Assembly: GCA_018239665.1 (NCBI GenBank) | Contig: JAFEGV010000006.1 | Coordinates: 1-58,685, forward strand | Reading direction: 5' to 3' | Length of the DNA stretch: 58,685 nt | From: Verrucomicrobiota bacterium | Lineage (GTDB): Bacteria; Chlamydiota; Chlamydiia; Chlamydiales; Rhabdochlamydiaceae | Shown here: positions 1 to 7,981 of the stretch, piece by piece | Layout of the letters: every line of letters starts with the position of its first letter | Numbering within the stretch: the first letter of the stretch is position 1 | Translations under genes and position numbers: made by a program | Notes under the pieces: generated by a model | Databases searched by the model: none | What the model saw: only the letters and a program-made list of their open reading frames with translations | Told to the model about the DNA's origin: nothing

Positions 1-134
1 CTGGTCTTCAGTCCTAGCAAATAAAGCGGTCTTCAGTCTTAGCTGGTGAAGCGGCCTTGGCCGCGAACTGGTCTTCAGTCCTAGCAAATAAAGCGGTCTC
101 TAGTCTTAGCTGGTGAAGCGGCCTTGGCCGCGAA
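1..134. repeat. 67-bp tandem repeat (two full copies, start of a third)
   Basis: Two head-to-tail copies of a 67-bp unit (1-67 and 68-134) differ at about two positions, and a third copy begins at 135 before decaying. The array may extend beyond the left edge. Each unit is nested: the phrase tcttcagtc-t-tagc occurs twice within it. Each unit contains the hairpin gcggcc-tt-ggccgc preceded by ggtgaa and followed by gaactgg. The same module, with a different but still paired stem, recurs at 37299-37407. I do not recognise it as a named repeat. The array runs directly into the truncated end of a pseudogene on the minus strand. Confidence 0.9.
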
Positions 135-140
135 CTGGTC

Positions 141-550
141 TTAGTTCCTATCACGCTCGCTAACTTGGATCTTAATAAGCACAGCTGTTTCTAGAACTGC
201 GAGCATACATATCTCTTTTTTGACTTCTTGAACATTGGACTGAAAAACCCCGAAAGCTGCAACAGCATTATCTCTATCAAGGAAAAAATCTAGTGCAGTT
301 CTTAATGCTTCCAAAGGAGTTAAAACTGATGCAGCAATGTTGTCATTAAATAATTCATTTGGTGGAAGCCCAAACCCTATAATGCCATCTAATCCAAGAG
401 CATTCGTTTGAGCCAGCAGGTTTTGTGTCTGAAATAGCGCCTAGAGCCCTTGTGGAGCTTTACTGCAGCGCTCTCTGTTACGGAAACAAGAGATCTATCG
501 CTGCAGCTTGTTCCGGAGCGCCCGCTGTAACTATAGTTGTCGGTGGCCAT
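141..550 (-). pseudogene. Decayed paralogue of the 723-1430 gene family
   Basis: Read on the minus strand, an ATG at 550 opens a frame starting MATDNYSYSG. Around position 443-455 the frame shifts, and the next frame continues with TPLEALRTALDFFLDRDNAV, close to the stretch TPLEALRTAVGSGLGRDEVV of the neighbouring gene at 723-1430. It then reads on as VQEVKKEICMLAVLE, matching VQDNVKGTMWMLAGQ, and stops at 141 without the rest of the family domain. The break falls exactly where the tandem repeat array begins, so repeat-associated truncation is a reasonable inference. The frameshift position was read by eye; a sequencing error there cannot be excluded, but the missing C-terminal third would remain. 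Confidence 0.75.
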
Positions 551-662
551 ATTAGATCTCTTGCGTAACCTCATTCTCCTGGCAAAATCGTTCTTTTTTC
601 AGGCAAAGCGGGTTATGCAAGAGATCTATTAATCATTTCTCCAATTTTCAAAAAATTAACTC

Positions 663-694
663 AAAAAAAAATGAGGATGGTTTCCCATCCTCAT
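663..694 (-). terminator. Rho-independent terminator of the 723-1430 gene
   Basis: A 10-bp perfect stem (671-680 with 685-694) with a 4-nt loop is followed, in the minus direction, by a run of eight T (complement of 663-670). It lies about 30 bp past the stop codon of the 723-1430 gene. Confidence 0.85.
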
Positions 695-722
695 CTTTTG
701 CTTATTTAAGCTAAAACTTAGC

Positions 723-1430
723 TTAGATAGTAGTTGGTGTTGCAGCAGCAGCGATAACAACATCCATCGCACGACGGAACAAGCTGTTAGCGTCTGTGAT
801 GTTAGCATAATGTTGAATGTCAGCACGCGGAGCGACTTCGCCAGTAACTTGAACTTCGTTACGGATTACGCGGCCAGCCCAATCGTCAGCGTTAGCGCGA
901 TCGTGAGGTTGTGCGTTCATTGGGTCAATATCTTGACCTGCGAGCATCCACATTGTTCCTTTAACGTTATCTTGAACGGCTGCGTCAAGAAGTGCGAACG
1001 CAGCAACAACTTCATCTCTGCCGAGGCCAGAGCCAACAGCTGTTCTCAATGCTTCCAATGGGGTAGCTGTAACTGTAGCTGTTGCTGTATTTGTAGCTGT
1101 AGCTGTTGCATCAGGTGTAGTTGTTGCGTTAGCTGCTGTGTTAGCTGGTGTTTCAGCAGTTGCTTCTGCTTTAACAAACAAGCTTTTGATTTTGCTGAAA
1201 ATGCTAGCGAAGAAGCTTGCAATTCCATCAGCGATGCCTTTGAAGAATCCGCCGATTTGAGCGCAGAACCCTTTTGACTCAGCTGCTTCTGGAGCAGTTT
1301 GAGCTGTTTGGATTGTGTCTGGTGTAGCAGCGACTCCTTGTGAAGTTGCTGTGTTAGCTGCAACGTCAACACCGGTTGTTGGTGTTGCAGTTACTGTAGC
1401 TGCTGGGTTAGCTGTTACTGTTGTAGCCAT
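723..1430 (-). CDS. Orphan protein of an unnamed family, Ala/Thr-rich
   Basis: 235 residues of unknown function. The start is supported by a strong ribosome site (agaggagg) ten bases upstream. Residues 1-50 and 90-122 are low-complexity Ala/Thr/Val. Residues 52-88 begin GFCAQIGGFF and form a hydrophobic or amphipathic helical stretch ending in KIKSLFVK. Residues 123-230 are the family domain: TPLEALR, then WMLAGQDI, DDWAGRVIRNEV and SLFRRAMDVVI. No signal peptide or clear membrane span is seen. The protein encoded at 1980-3002 has the same architecture with the domain twice, and the 141-550 pseudogene is a third copy. Low-complexity linkers and lineage-specific duplication suit a secreted effector, but that is inference. 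Confidence 0.85.
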   Translation of the reverse strand: MATTVTANPAATVTATPTTGVDVAANTATSQGVAATPDTIQTAQTAPEAAESKGFCAQIGGFFKGIADGIASFFASIFSKIKSLFVKAEATAETPANTAANATTTPDATATATNTATATVTATPLEALRTAVGSGLGRDEVVAAFALLDAAVQDNVKGTMWMLAGQDIDPMNAQPHDRANADDWAGRVIRNEVQVTGEVAPRADIQHYANITDANSLFRRAMDVVIAAAATPTTI

Positions 1431-1461
1431 ATAATTAAACCTCCTCTCTGGGTTTGTTGAA

Positions 1462-1533
1462 AACTGTTTAAAACCACTCTTGAACAGTTCGAGAAACTTG
1501 AGTTTCTAAACTTGCACAAGTGTGCTTTTTTTT
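1462..1533 (-). promoter_or_regulatory. Hairpin-rich leader of the 723-1430 gene
   Basis: Three inverted repeats lie in series just upstream of the start: aactgtt/aacagtt (1462-1468 with 1483-1489), agaaac-ttga-gtttct (1492-1507) and gcac-aagt-gtgc (1514-1525). The last is flanked by eight T on the plus strand, so it resembles a terminator in the plus direction and a leader hairpin in the minus direction. A role in mRNA stability or in blocking antisense read-through is conjecture. Confidence 0.4.
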
Positions 1534-1923
1534 GCATGAATCATAGATCATAAATATTAAGACCATATTAAGAAAAGATAAAAAGTTCATTTTCTTACAA
1601 CCCCCTAGAAATCAAGCTGTTAAATTCAATTTTTTTTAAGAAAGATGCCTTCACAGTGACTTCCAAAAGGGTTTTATAGGGTTTAACGCACCAATTTTTC
1701 GCTCAAAATGGGTGAAAATTTGTTTAAGTTTGGGTAAAGAGAACGTTAAATTCTGCGGATTTTCTCGCTCTCTAGGACTCGCAATAAGAAATGGAATGTT
1801 TCCACTTCAAACGCTCTTGCGAATGCAAGCGTCTTTAATTGACTTTGGTTCAAGATCTATTGGTTGAATAGAAGCTAAAGATGCCGGCTGTTGAAATTGC
1901 TTGCGCAGAACATAAATGAAAAA

Positions 1924-1951
1924 GGCGGCTTAAGGATTAGCTTAAGCCGCC
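1924..1951 (-). terminator. Rho-independent terminator of the 1980-3002 gene
   Basis: An 11-bp perfect stem (1924-1934 with 1941-1951), 6-nt loop, followed in the minus direction by TTTTT. It starts about 30 bp past the stop codon. Confidence 0.85.
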
Positions 1952-1979
1952 ATAGCCCCTTATATATAAGGGAACTGCT

Positions 1980-3002
1980 CTACATGGTTTCAGGATTGTA
2001 TTCTGTCCTACCTGCAAGAACAACGCGGTCCACAGCTCGGCGGAAGACGCTATTAGGGGCCAAAATATCGACAAATGTAACGATATCGCGCCGATCTTCC
2101 GTCTCTTCACGGTTGCGGACCAAGTTAATGATGATCCGGAACGACCATTCTGTGACCTTGTCATCACTGTCCAGGTCCAGCTGCAGAGGAGAATTCTCCC
2201 TCCTTAAATCCTCATTAGCAATATCTTTCATTGCATGAGAGACTGCGATTACCGGGTTCCCAAGACGCTTCATGGCTTCCAAAATTAGGGTTCGATTAAG
2301 ATTTCCTTCGCTTAAAAGTCTCTGCAGATCGGGCAAAGAGAATGAATTCTCTGGCAACCGGGAAACCCCTGCCGCCTCATTAATGACATCTAAAAGAGCG
2401 TGGGCTAGAAGGCCATTATCTTCGCCAATTCTATCGCTATAACGTTGAATATCCTGCCGAACTCCCGTTTCGTCGGGAAGCTGGACTTCGCCGCGGATCA
2501 CGCGGCCGGCCCAATCCTCAGCCGGATGGCGCTCATAAGGTTGGATATCATCTTCATCGTTAATGTCTTCGCCGGCAAGATTCCACATCGCCTCTTTGAC
2601 TGCATTGCGATCTAACGCTGGAAGTTGATTAAAAGCGGCAATCAGTTGATCGCGATTTTCAAATTGAAAGAGCACTCCCAAGCGGAACTTCTCAAGCGGA
2701 GTATCCGGAGGAGTTCCCACCCTAGTCGAATCCCCTTTGCCAAAAAAACTTTTAATCGCATTGAAAATGCCTGAGAGCGCATTCCAAACGACATCTGCGA
2801 ATTCTTTAAGCTTAGAACCGAACTGAGCGCAAAACCCCTGCGATTGGCTTGCAGGCATAGGAGCTTCTTGCTCCAGAGATTCCATTGTCGTAGCCGAAGC
2901 GCCTACCCCTTCCCGTACGCCCAAGCTTACATAATTGTTTGTCAAAAAATAAGCTTCCGCTCCCATTCGAGCATCATGATTCGATATCGGCGATAGCGCC
3001 AT
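1980..3002 (-). CDS. Orphan protein, same family, domain present twice
   Basis: 340 residues of unknown function. The start at 3002 is chosen because gaggagg lies seven bases upstream; an in-frame start at 3044 has no such site. Residues 55-89 carry GFCAQFGSKLKEF and end KSFFGKG, matching the helical stretch of the 723-1430 protein. Copy 1 of the family domain covers about residues 100-220 (TPLEKFR, WNLAGEDI, DWAGRVIRGEV). Copy 2 covers about 225-335 and is more diverged in its first half, but ends SVFRRAVDRVV, close to SLFRRAMDVVI in the neighbour. The second copy has lost the W-x-L-A-G motif. No signal peptide is seen. Likely an internal duplication followed by divergence; cellular role unknown. 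Confidence 0.85.
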   Translation of the reverse strand: MALSPISNHDARMGAEAYFLTNNYVSLGVREGVGASATTMESLEQEAPMPASQSQGFCAQFGSKLKEFADVVWNALSGIFNAIKSFFGKGDSTRVGTPPDTPLEKFRLGVLFQFENRDQLIAAFNQLPALDRNAVKEAMWNLAGEDINDEDDIQPYERHPAEDWAGRVIRGEVQLPDETGVRQDIQRYSDRIGEDNGLLAHALLDVINEAAGVSRLPENSFSLPDLQRLLSEGNLNRTLILEAMKRLGNPVIAVSHAMKDIANEDLRRENSPLQLDLDSDDKVTEWSFRIIINLVRNREETEDRRDIVTFVDILAPNSVFRRAVDRVVLAGRTEYNPETM

Positions 3003-3208
3003 AGAATTCCTCCTCGTTTTGTCATTTAATGGTCTGTTCAACAAAGATAAAAATTTTGCGAAGAATATAGTTCTTCCTGAGAAATACCGACAAGCAGTTT
3101 CTTAACGTTTTCTTTACATGGACTCAAAATGCGGACATCCGCTTCAAACTCGGTATCTGTCACACTTCAGTTGCGAAAAGGATGGAAATTGCATATGATG
3201 ACGGCACT

Positions 3209-3796
3209 ATGCGCATTATTTTAGGTTCCCAATCGCCTCGGCGAAAAGAAATACTCAGTTATTTTACCCTCTCTTTTGAGCAGGTGCCCTCCCACTTTGA
3301 TGAGGACACGGTCCTTTTTTCAGGAGATCCGATCCAATACGCCCTTGAGCTGGCGCAAAAAAAGAGCGATGAACTTTCCAAGCGTTTTCCAAGCGACCTG
3401 ATCATCACGGCCGATACCGTGGTCTATTTTAATGGACGGATCTACAACAAGCCCAAAGACCTTTCGGAGGCCCACCACATGATGCAGGAGCTTTCAGGCA
3501 ACTGGCACTATGTGTACACAGCAGTTTCCATTAGGCAAGGAAGCGTCCATCTTTCTGAAACGGAAGAAACTAAAATTCGTTTGCACGATCTGACCTTGGA
3601 GCAAATTCAACATTACCATTCCCACTGCTCCCCTTTAGATAAGGCGGCAGGTTATGCGATCCAAAGATCGGGCAGCATCATCGTCGACCGGATCGAAGGG
3701 TGCTATTACAATGTCATGGGATTTCCGGTGAACACGCTCCGCAAACTGCTCTCCCAGGTGGGAATTGATCTCTGGAGATATCTCAAACCGTTTTAA
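3209..3796 (+). CDS. maf: Maf-family nucleotide pyrophosphatase
   Basis: 195 residues from the ATG at 3209, the usual length of the family. An upstream in-frame ATG at 3182 would add nine residues but its purine run touches the start codon. Maf/YhdE proteins hydrolyse non-canonical or modified nucleoside triphosphates in the cytoplasm; specificity varies by subgroup. Visible motifs are the N-terminal LGSQSPRRKEIL loop, ITADTVV with the catalytic Asp region, the YNKPKD stretch, and DKAAGYAIQ near the end. The gene heads a run with the HEAT protein and the LptD-like protein (11- and 52-bp gaps). In Chlamydia maf also neighbours predicted outer-membrane proteins, as I recall. Confidence 0.93.
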   Translation: MRIILGSQSPRRKEILSYFTLSFEQVPSHFDEDTVLFSGDPIQYALELAQKKSDELSKRFPSDLIITADTVVYFNGRIYNKPKDLSEAHHMMQELSGNWHYVYTAVSIRQGSVHLSETEETKIRLHDLTLEQIQHYHSHCSPLDKAAGYAIQRSGSIIVDRIEGCYYNVMGFPVNTLRKLLSQVGIDLWRYLKPF

Positions 3797-3807
3797 CGGA
3801 AAAATTC

Positions 3808-5556
3808 ATGAAGAAACGACTGCCCTTGCACGCTCTTATCCCCTTCGCATTGCTCTGCTCTGTGTGCACTGGATCTGAAACAATTGAAATTAGCAACACC
3901 TCCAACTCAGCATCCTCCGAAGTTGCAGCTCCAGTATTGCCAAACAAGCTGCATATCCTCTATTTGATGCAGTCGAAAGAATGGGATAAATCGATCGATC
4001 TTTATAGGCAGTATAAAGAGCAGCTTGGCCGCCACGATTTTGAAGTTTTACAGCAGATGGGACTGATCATCCTCGAACAAGGAGCGCGCAGCTCCGATCC
4101 CGAGCTTCAGCTGATCAGCATCTTTGGCACCGGAATTGCAGGAGTTGCAGCTTCGGTCGATATTTTGGAAGCGGGCATCACAAGCCCCCATCCCCAAACT
4201 CAAATGGCGGCGATCCAATATCTCGGCCACATGCAAGACGACCGGAGCGAAGAGCTGCTCACAAAGGCGATGTCATCCGATTTTTTCTTCACGCGCATGG
4301 AAGCTGCCCATCAACTTGCAGTCAGAAAAAGCCGCGTCGCCGTTGGACAGATCGAGTCGCTCATGTACAAAGTCCCTCCCCAAATGCGCTTCTTCTTTCC
4401 CCAGTTTTTCGCGCTGATCGGCACCTCCGATGCCATTTCCGTGCTGCGGCATATGATGGACGAACCTTTTCATATGACGCGGATCGAAGCGGTCTTGAGC
4501 GCTGCTAAGTTCGGCAGGGACGACCTACTCCCCTCCATCCGCTCCCGCGCGACCCATTCCTTTATCGCAGAGCAGGAAGCTTGCGCCACGGCGATCGGCC
4601 TTCTTAAAGATTCGAAGTCGATCCCTTTGCTGCAAAAACTAAGCCGATCTTCCTCGCCGAATGTCCAATTAGCAGCTCAGCGATCTCTTTACGTATTGGG
4701 AGATGAATCGATCAAAAAAGAGATGTTCGAGCTAGCAAAAAAAGAGGACCTCTTCGCCATCAACACCCTTGGCGAAATTCCCGGTTCAGAAGATCTCCTC
4801 TACGAGCTTGCAAAGCATGAAAACATGCTGGTCCGTTTTAATGCAGCGGTCGCCTTGCTGTCCAGAAGAGATCCGCGCAGCCTGCCCGTCTTGAAAGAAT
4901 TTATCATCCGCGACTCAAGGGATTTAGGGTTCCAGCCTCACTACTCGACTGGAAATTCGTTGATGTCGTGGAAAGTGATCCCCTCTGCAGTCCAGCACCA
5001 GCAAAAGGACTCGTACGATCTCGTCACCCTTTCACTCAATGTCAGGGAGCACCTCTTAAGGCTAGCTTTAGAGCTTCCTGAAGAGGATTTTCTCAAACTA
5101 GCTTCTGCGATCTTTGACTCGCGGCAAGGAGAGCTTATCCCAACGTTGGCAGCTCTTTTGGAGAACCTGCAAACTCCTCAAGCGATCGCTCTGCTAAAGA
5201 GCAAAGCGCAGACAGCCGGCGCGCCGCTGATCCGCGCTTATTGTTCCCTTGCGCTCCTCCGAATGAAGCAGCCGGGGCCGTATGAACAGTCGATCTTGAA
5301 CTGGATTGCCATGCGCAAAAACACGGAGATGGTCCGTTTCCGACCGATGCTTCCTTGGAATGTGAAGATCTCTGAAAAAAGCAATGCGTTTGAGCTGACC
5401 CCGGAAGAAAATTCCCGCCTTCTCATCTTATGCTACCAAACATTAGCTGAAAGGCACGATGAGATGAGCATCGATGTCATCTTAGAAGGGCTTAAATCGG
5501 GCCATGCAAAAAATCGGTTCGTCCTCGCGGGCCTTCTCATTTGCGCGCTTCAATAA
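3808..5556 (+). CDS. Exported HEAT-repeat protein
   Basis: 582 residues. The start shows a signal-peptide pattern: KKR, a hydrophobic stretch to about residue 20, then polar sequence (SETIEIS). The body from about residue 110 is a series of HEAT/PBS-like helical repeats, seen as recurring phrases such as PQTQMAAIQYLGHM, TRMEAAHQLAV and VQLAAQRSLYVLG. Such alpha-solenoids bind other proteins. No enzyme motif is seen. It sits between maf and the LptD-like gene, 52 bp before the latter, so a periplasmic helper for outer-membrane assembly is a reasonable guess. A chlamydial counterpart appears to occupy the same position next to maf in Chlamydia, from memory. Confidence 0.75.
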   Translation: MKKRLPLHALIPFALLCSVCTGSETIEISNTSNSASSEVAAPVLPNKLHILYLMQSKEWDKSIDLYRQYKEQLGRHDFEVLQQMGLIILEQGARSSDPELQLISIFGTGIAGVAASVDILEAGITSPHPQTQMAAIQYLGHMQDDRSEELLTKAMSSDFFFTRMEAAHQLAVRKSRVAVGQIESLMYKVPPQMRFFFPQFFALIGTSDAISVLRHMMDEPFHMTRIEAVLSAAKFGRDDLLPSIRSRATHSFIAEQEACATAIGLLKDSKSIPLLQKLSRSSSPNVQLAAQRSLYVLGDESIKKEMFELAKKEDLFAINTLGEIPGSEDLLYELAKHENMLVRFNAAVALLSRRDPRSLPVLKEFIIRDSRDLGFQPHYSTGNSLMSWKVIPSAVQHQQKDSYDLVTLSLNVREHLLRLALELPEEDFLKLASAIFDSRQGELIPTLAALLENLQTPQAIALLKSKAQTAGAPLIRAYCSLALLRMKQPGPYEQSILNWIAMRKNTEMVRFRPMLPWNVKISEKSNAFELTPEENSRLLILCYQTLAERHDEMSIDVILEGLKSGHAKNRFVLAGLLICALQ

Positions 5557-5608
5557 TATTCATCAGATCGGGTATCCTCCGTGCATGATATTCATGTGAT
5601 AGGATCAG

Positions 5609-7954
5609 ATGTTCCATATTAGACCTCATCTTCTTTCCTTGTTCTGCTTGACTGCGTTGCCCTTGCTGTCCGCTCAGGAAGATGTCGTCGATGAATATGA
5701 TTCAGAATACGTCTTGGAGCAAGAAGAGGAAGGAACGGAACTTGAATATTTCGCCGAGCAAGAGGATTTCCTTAAAGGAACTGACTTTGACTATGAGATG
5801 GACCATGAAGGCGAAGTGGCCATGGACCTCGACGAGGTGCCGATCTTTTCCGATGATGTCGAAGTCGATCCCCCTTTCGACAAGTACACTCCCCCGCCGC
5901 CGCCTCCTCCTCCAATTAGCGTCACGCCCGAGCAACTGACGATCGATCTTAAAAACCCGACGTTTGTCCAAGGCGTGATCCGCACCGATGAAGGAGGGAT
6001 CGTCTCTGCTCCGGGATTGCGCATTCAAGCCAAGCACATCGAGTACACGAACAAGATTGAAAACGGGGTCCGGGTTCAGAAGATCGTCGCCGAAGGGGAC
6101 CTGATGATGGACTACGCCGACAGGGCGTTTGTCGGTTCCCGACTCGAATATGACTTTATCCATAGAACGGGAACGTTATGGCACGGTAAAACGTTCGTCG
6201 ACATGTGGTTCTTAGGCGGAGACAAGATCGATCTGAAAGAAGACGGAACGTTCTATATTTATAATGCCTTCGTCACAACGTCGGAAAGCCAAGACAACAC
6301 TTGGGAGATCAATGCCAAGAAAGTAAAGATCACCGAAGACTACCTCCTTTCCGCCCGCAACATCCGCTTCCGCTTTTTCAAAGTTCCCCTCTTTTGGCTC
6401 CCTTCGTTCAAAAGCAACCTGAAGGCCTTTACCGATCCCCCCATCCGTTACAAAGTCGTCTGGGATAAAGGACTTGGACCTCGTTTGACGATGCGCTATA
6501 GGGTCTTTTCCTGGCGCGACCTCAACCTCTTTTTCCGTTTGGACTACCGCTTGAAACGGGGATTTGGCGGCGCGTTAGAATCGGAATACTTTTCTCCCGA
6601 TGGACTAACGACGTTTGTCACGCGCAGCTACGGGGCCCATGACAAGAGTTTTCCCTATGAGACAGGGCCACACCGCTATCGCTTGCAAGGGCTCTACCAC
6701 ACGCAAAGCAAGGACGAACGGACGCAGGTCCACCTCACCTACGATAAGCTCAGCGACAGCCGGATGGTCGGCGATTTCCGCAGCGACGACTTTGAGATCA
6801 ATACCCAACGGCGCACACAGCTGTTGATCTACCATCAACAGGACAACATGTTTGCCAATTGCAGAGTGCAGCCGCGCATCAACCGTTTTCAGAGCATCGA
6901 CCAGGAACTTCCCCTGATCTCCCTCGGATTCCGCCCTTTTCAAATCGGCAGTTCAGGGATCCTCTTTTCCAACTACGTGAATGCAGGATATCTCGATTAC
7001 GTCTATGCGACCGACTTGCGCAATAAATTTCATGAGCTCGATCTCTCCTCATCGACCCACTCGGTCCGTTTAGAGACCCGCAACAACCTTTACCGCCCAT
7101 TTCATTGGGGACCTATCACGTTCACTCCGGGGACCGGGTTCTACGGGATCTTTTACGGCAGCTCTCCAGAGCACCACGCGACAGGACAAGCTATCCTGAC
7201 CTACACAGGGACTTTGCAAACCCATCTCACGCGCCATTACGACCATTTTAAACACATCGTCGAACCTTACATGCGCTTTGAGGGCCTGACCAATCCTACG
7301 TCGGGTGTAAACGATCACTTTTATTTCGATATCAGCGATGGCGTCACCCAGCTCAACCAGCTCCGCGTAGGGTTCCGCAATACCTTCTTCAGCCCGAAGC
7401 AGTCTCTATTTGGCCCATCTTTGATGGCTGATGTCTATACCTATGGATTCTTCAGCAAACGGAAATTTGCCCAGGCCTTTCCCAAATTCTACACCGATAT
7501 CGAGTGGAGCCGCCCTTCCTATGCGGTCCGCAGCGGGATCGCATGGAACAATGAAGAGACGCTATGGGACTATGTGAACATCGCAACCGATTGGACGATC
7601 AACTCAGACTTTGCCTTTGGGGTCGAGTTCCGCCACCGGAGCAAATACGATTGGCGCAAAGCCAACCACCAGAACTTCTTTGTCGATATCGCGCGGCCGA
7701 TCCCTCAATTGCTCGACTCCCCTCTTTCCGATGGAAGAGACACCTTTCTCACTCGCTTTTTCTTCCGGCTGACCCCTAAAATGACCTGCCACATCCAAAC
7801 GCGCCACGGCTGGGGAAGAAATGACGAACCGCGCTACAACGCAGGGAAAGTCGACCTCTTCCACATGCTCACCTGCAGCTGGCGCCTCCGACTCTCTTAT
7901 GAAAGGATTCCCGGAGACAACCGTTTCTCCGGGGCTGTTTCCCTTGTCAAATAG
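5609..7954 (+). CDS. lptD: LptD/OstA-like outer-membrane LPS assembly protein
   Basis: 781 residues. The start has AGGA six bases upstream and a signal peptide (LLSLFCLTALPLLSAQ). Residues 24-90 are strongly acidic, followed by a run of eight prolines near residue 95. Residues about 105-270 resemble the OstA/LptD periplasmic jellyroll: IQAKHIEYTN, VAEGDLMMDY, GTLWHG and YLLSARNIRF. From about 280 to the end the sequence alternates aromatic and polar residues and ends near a typical outer-membrane strand (FSGAVSLVK). LptD inserts lipopolysaccharide in the outer leaflet. The acidic/proline insert is not part of the usual family and may be lineage-specific. The chlamydial LptD assignment fits the strand content and N-terminal domain, but conserved cysteines of E. 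coli LptD are not seen. Confidence 0.8.
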   Translation: MFHIRPHLLSLFCLTALPLLSAQEDVVDEYDSEYVLEQEEEGTELEYFAEQEDFLKGTDFDYEMDHEGEVAMDLDEVPIFSDDVEVDPPFDKYTPPPPPPPPISVTPEQLTIDLKNPTFVQGVIRTDEGGIVSAPGLRIQAKHIEYTNKIENGVRVQKIVAEGDLMMDYADRAFVGSRLEYDFIHRTGTLWHGKTFVDMWFLGGDKIDLKEDGTFYIYNAFVTTSESQDNTWEINAKKVKITEDYLLSARNIRFRFFKVPLFWLPSFKSNLKAFTDPPIRYKVVWDKGLGPRLTMRYRVFSWRDLNLFFRLDYRLKRGFGGALESEYFSPDGLTTFVTRSYGAHDKSFPYETGPHRYRLQGLYHTQSKDERTQVHLTYDKLSDSRMVGDFRSDDFEINTQRRTQLLIYHQQDNMFANCRVQPRINRFQSIDQELPLISLGFRPFQIGSSGILFSNYVNAGYLDYVYATDLRNKFHELDLSSSTHSVRLETRNNLYRPFHWGPITFTPGTGFYGIFYGSSPEHHATGQAILTYTGTLQTHLTRHYDHFKHIVEPYMRFEGLTNPTSGVNDHFYFDISDGVTQLNQLRVGFRNTFFSPKQSLFGPSLMADVYTYGFFSKRKFAQAFPKFYTDIEWSRPSYAVRSGIAWNNEETLWDYVNIATDWTINSDFAFGVEFRHRSKYDWRKANHQNFFVDIARPIPQLLDSPLSDGRDTFLTRFFFRLTPKMTCHIQTRHGWGRNDEPRYNAGKVDLFHMLTCSWRLRLSYERIPGDNRFSGAVSLVK

Positions 7955-7981
7955 GCCCGAAAAAAAATCCGGCTGAAATCA

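Larger units (their letters stand above)
1431..1979. other. 549-bp gap with leader hairpins and a terminator
   Basis: No convincing gene. Next to the 723-1430 gene it holds the ribosome site and a leader with three small hairpins. Next to the 1980-3002 gene it holds that gene's terminator. The middle (about 1540-1900) is AT-rich with no structure I can name; promoters for the downstream minus-strand gene should lie here but no clear -35/-10 pair was chosen. Confidence 0.6.

Noticed and set aside
1..140. CRISPR array
   Set aside because: The 67-bp units are tandem without unique spacers, and no cas gene is present.
810..1277. Plus-strand Cys/Ser-rich reading frame
   Set aside because: It is the antisense reading of Ala/Thr-rich codons in the 723-1430 gene; no ribosome site and no protein-like composition.
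1046..1372. Minus-strand Gln/Leu-rich reading frame
   Set aside because: Another frame of the low-complexity part of the 723-1430 gene.
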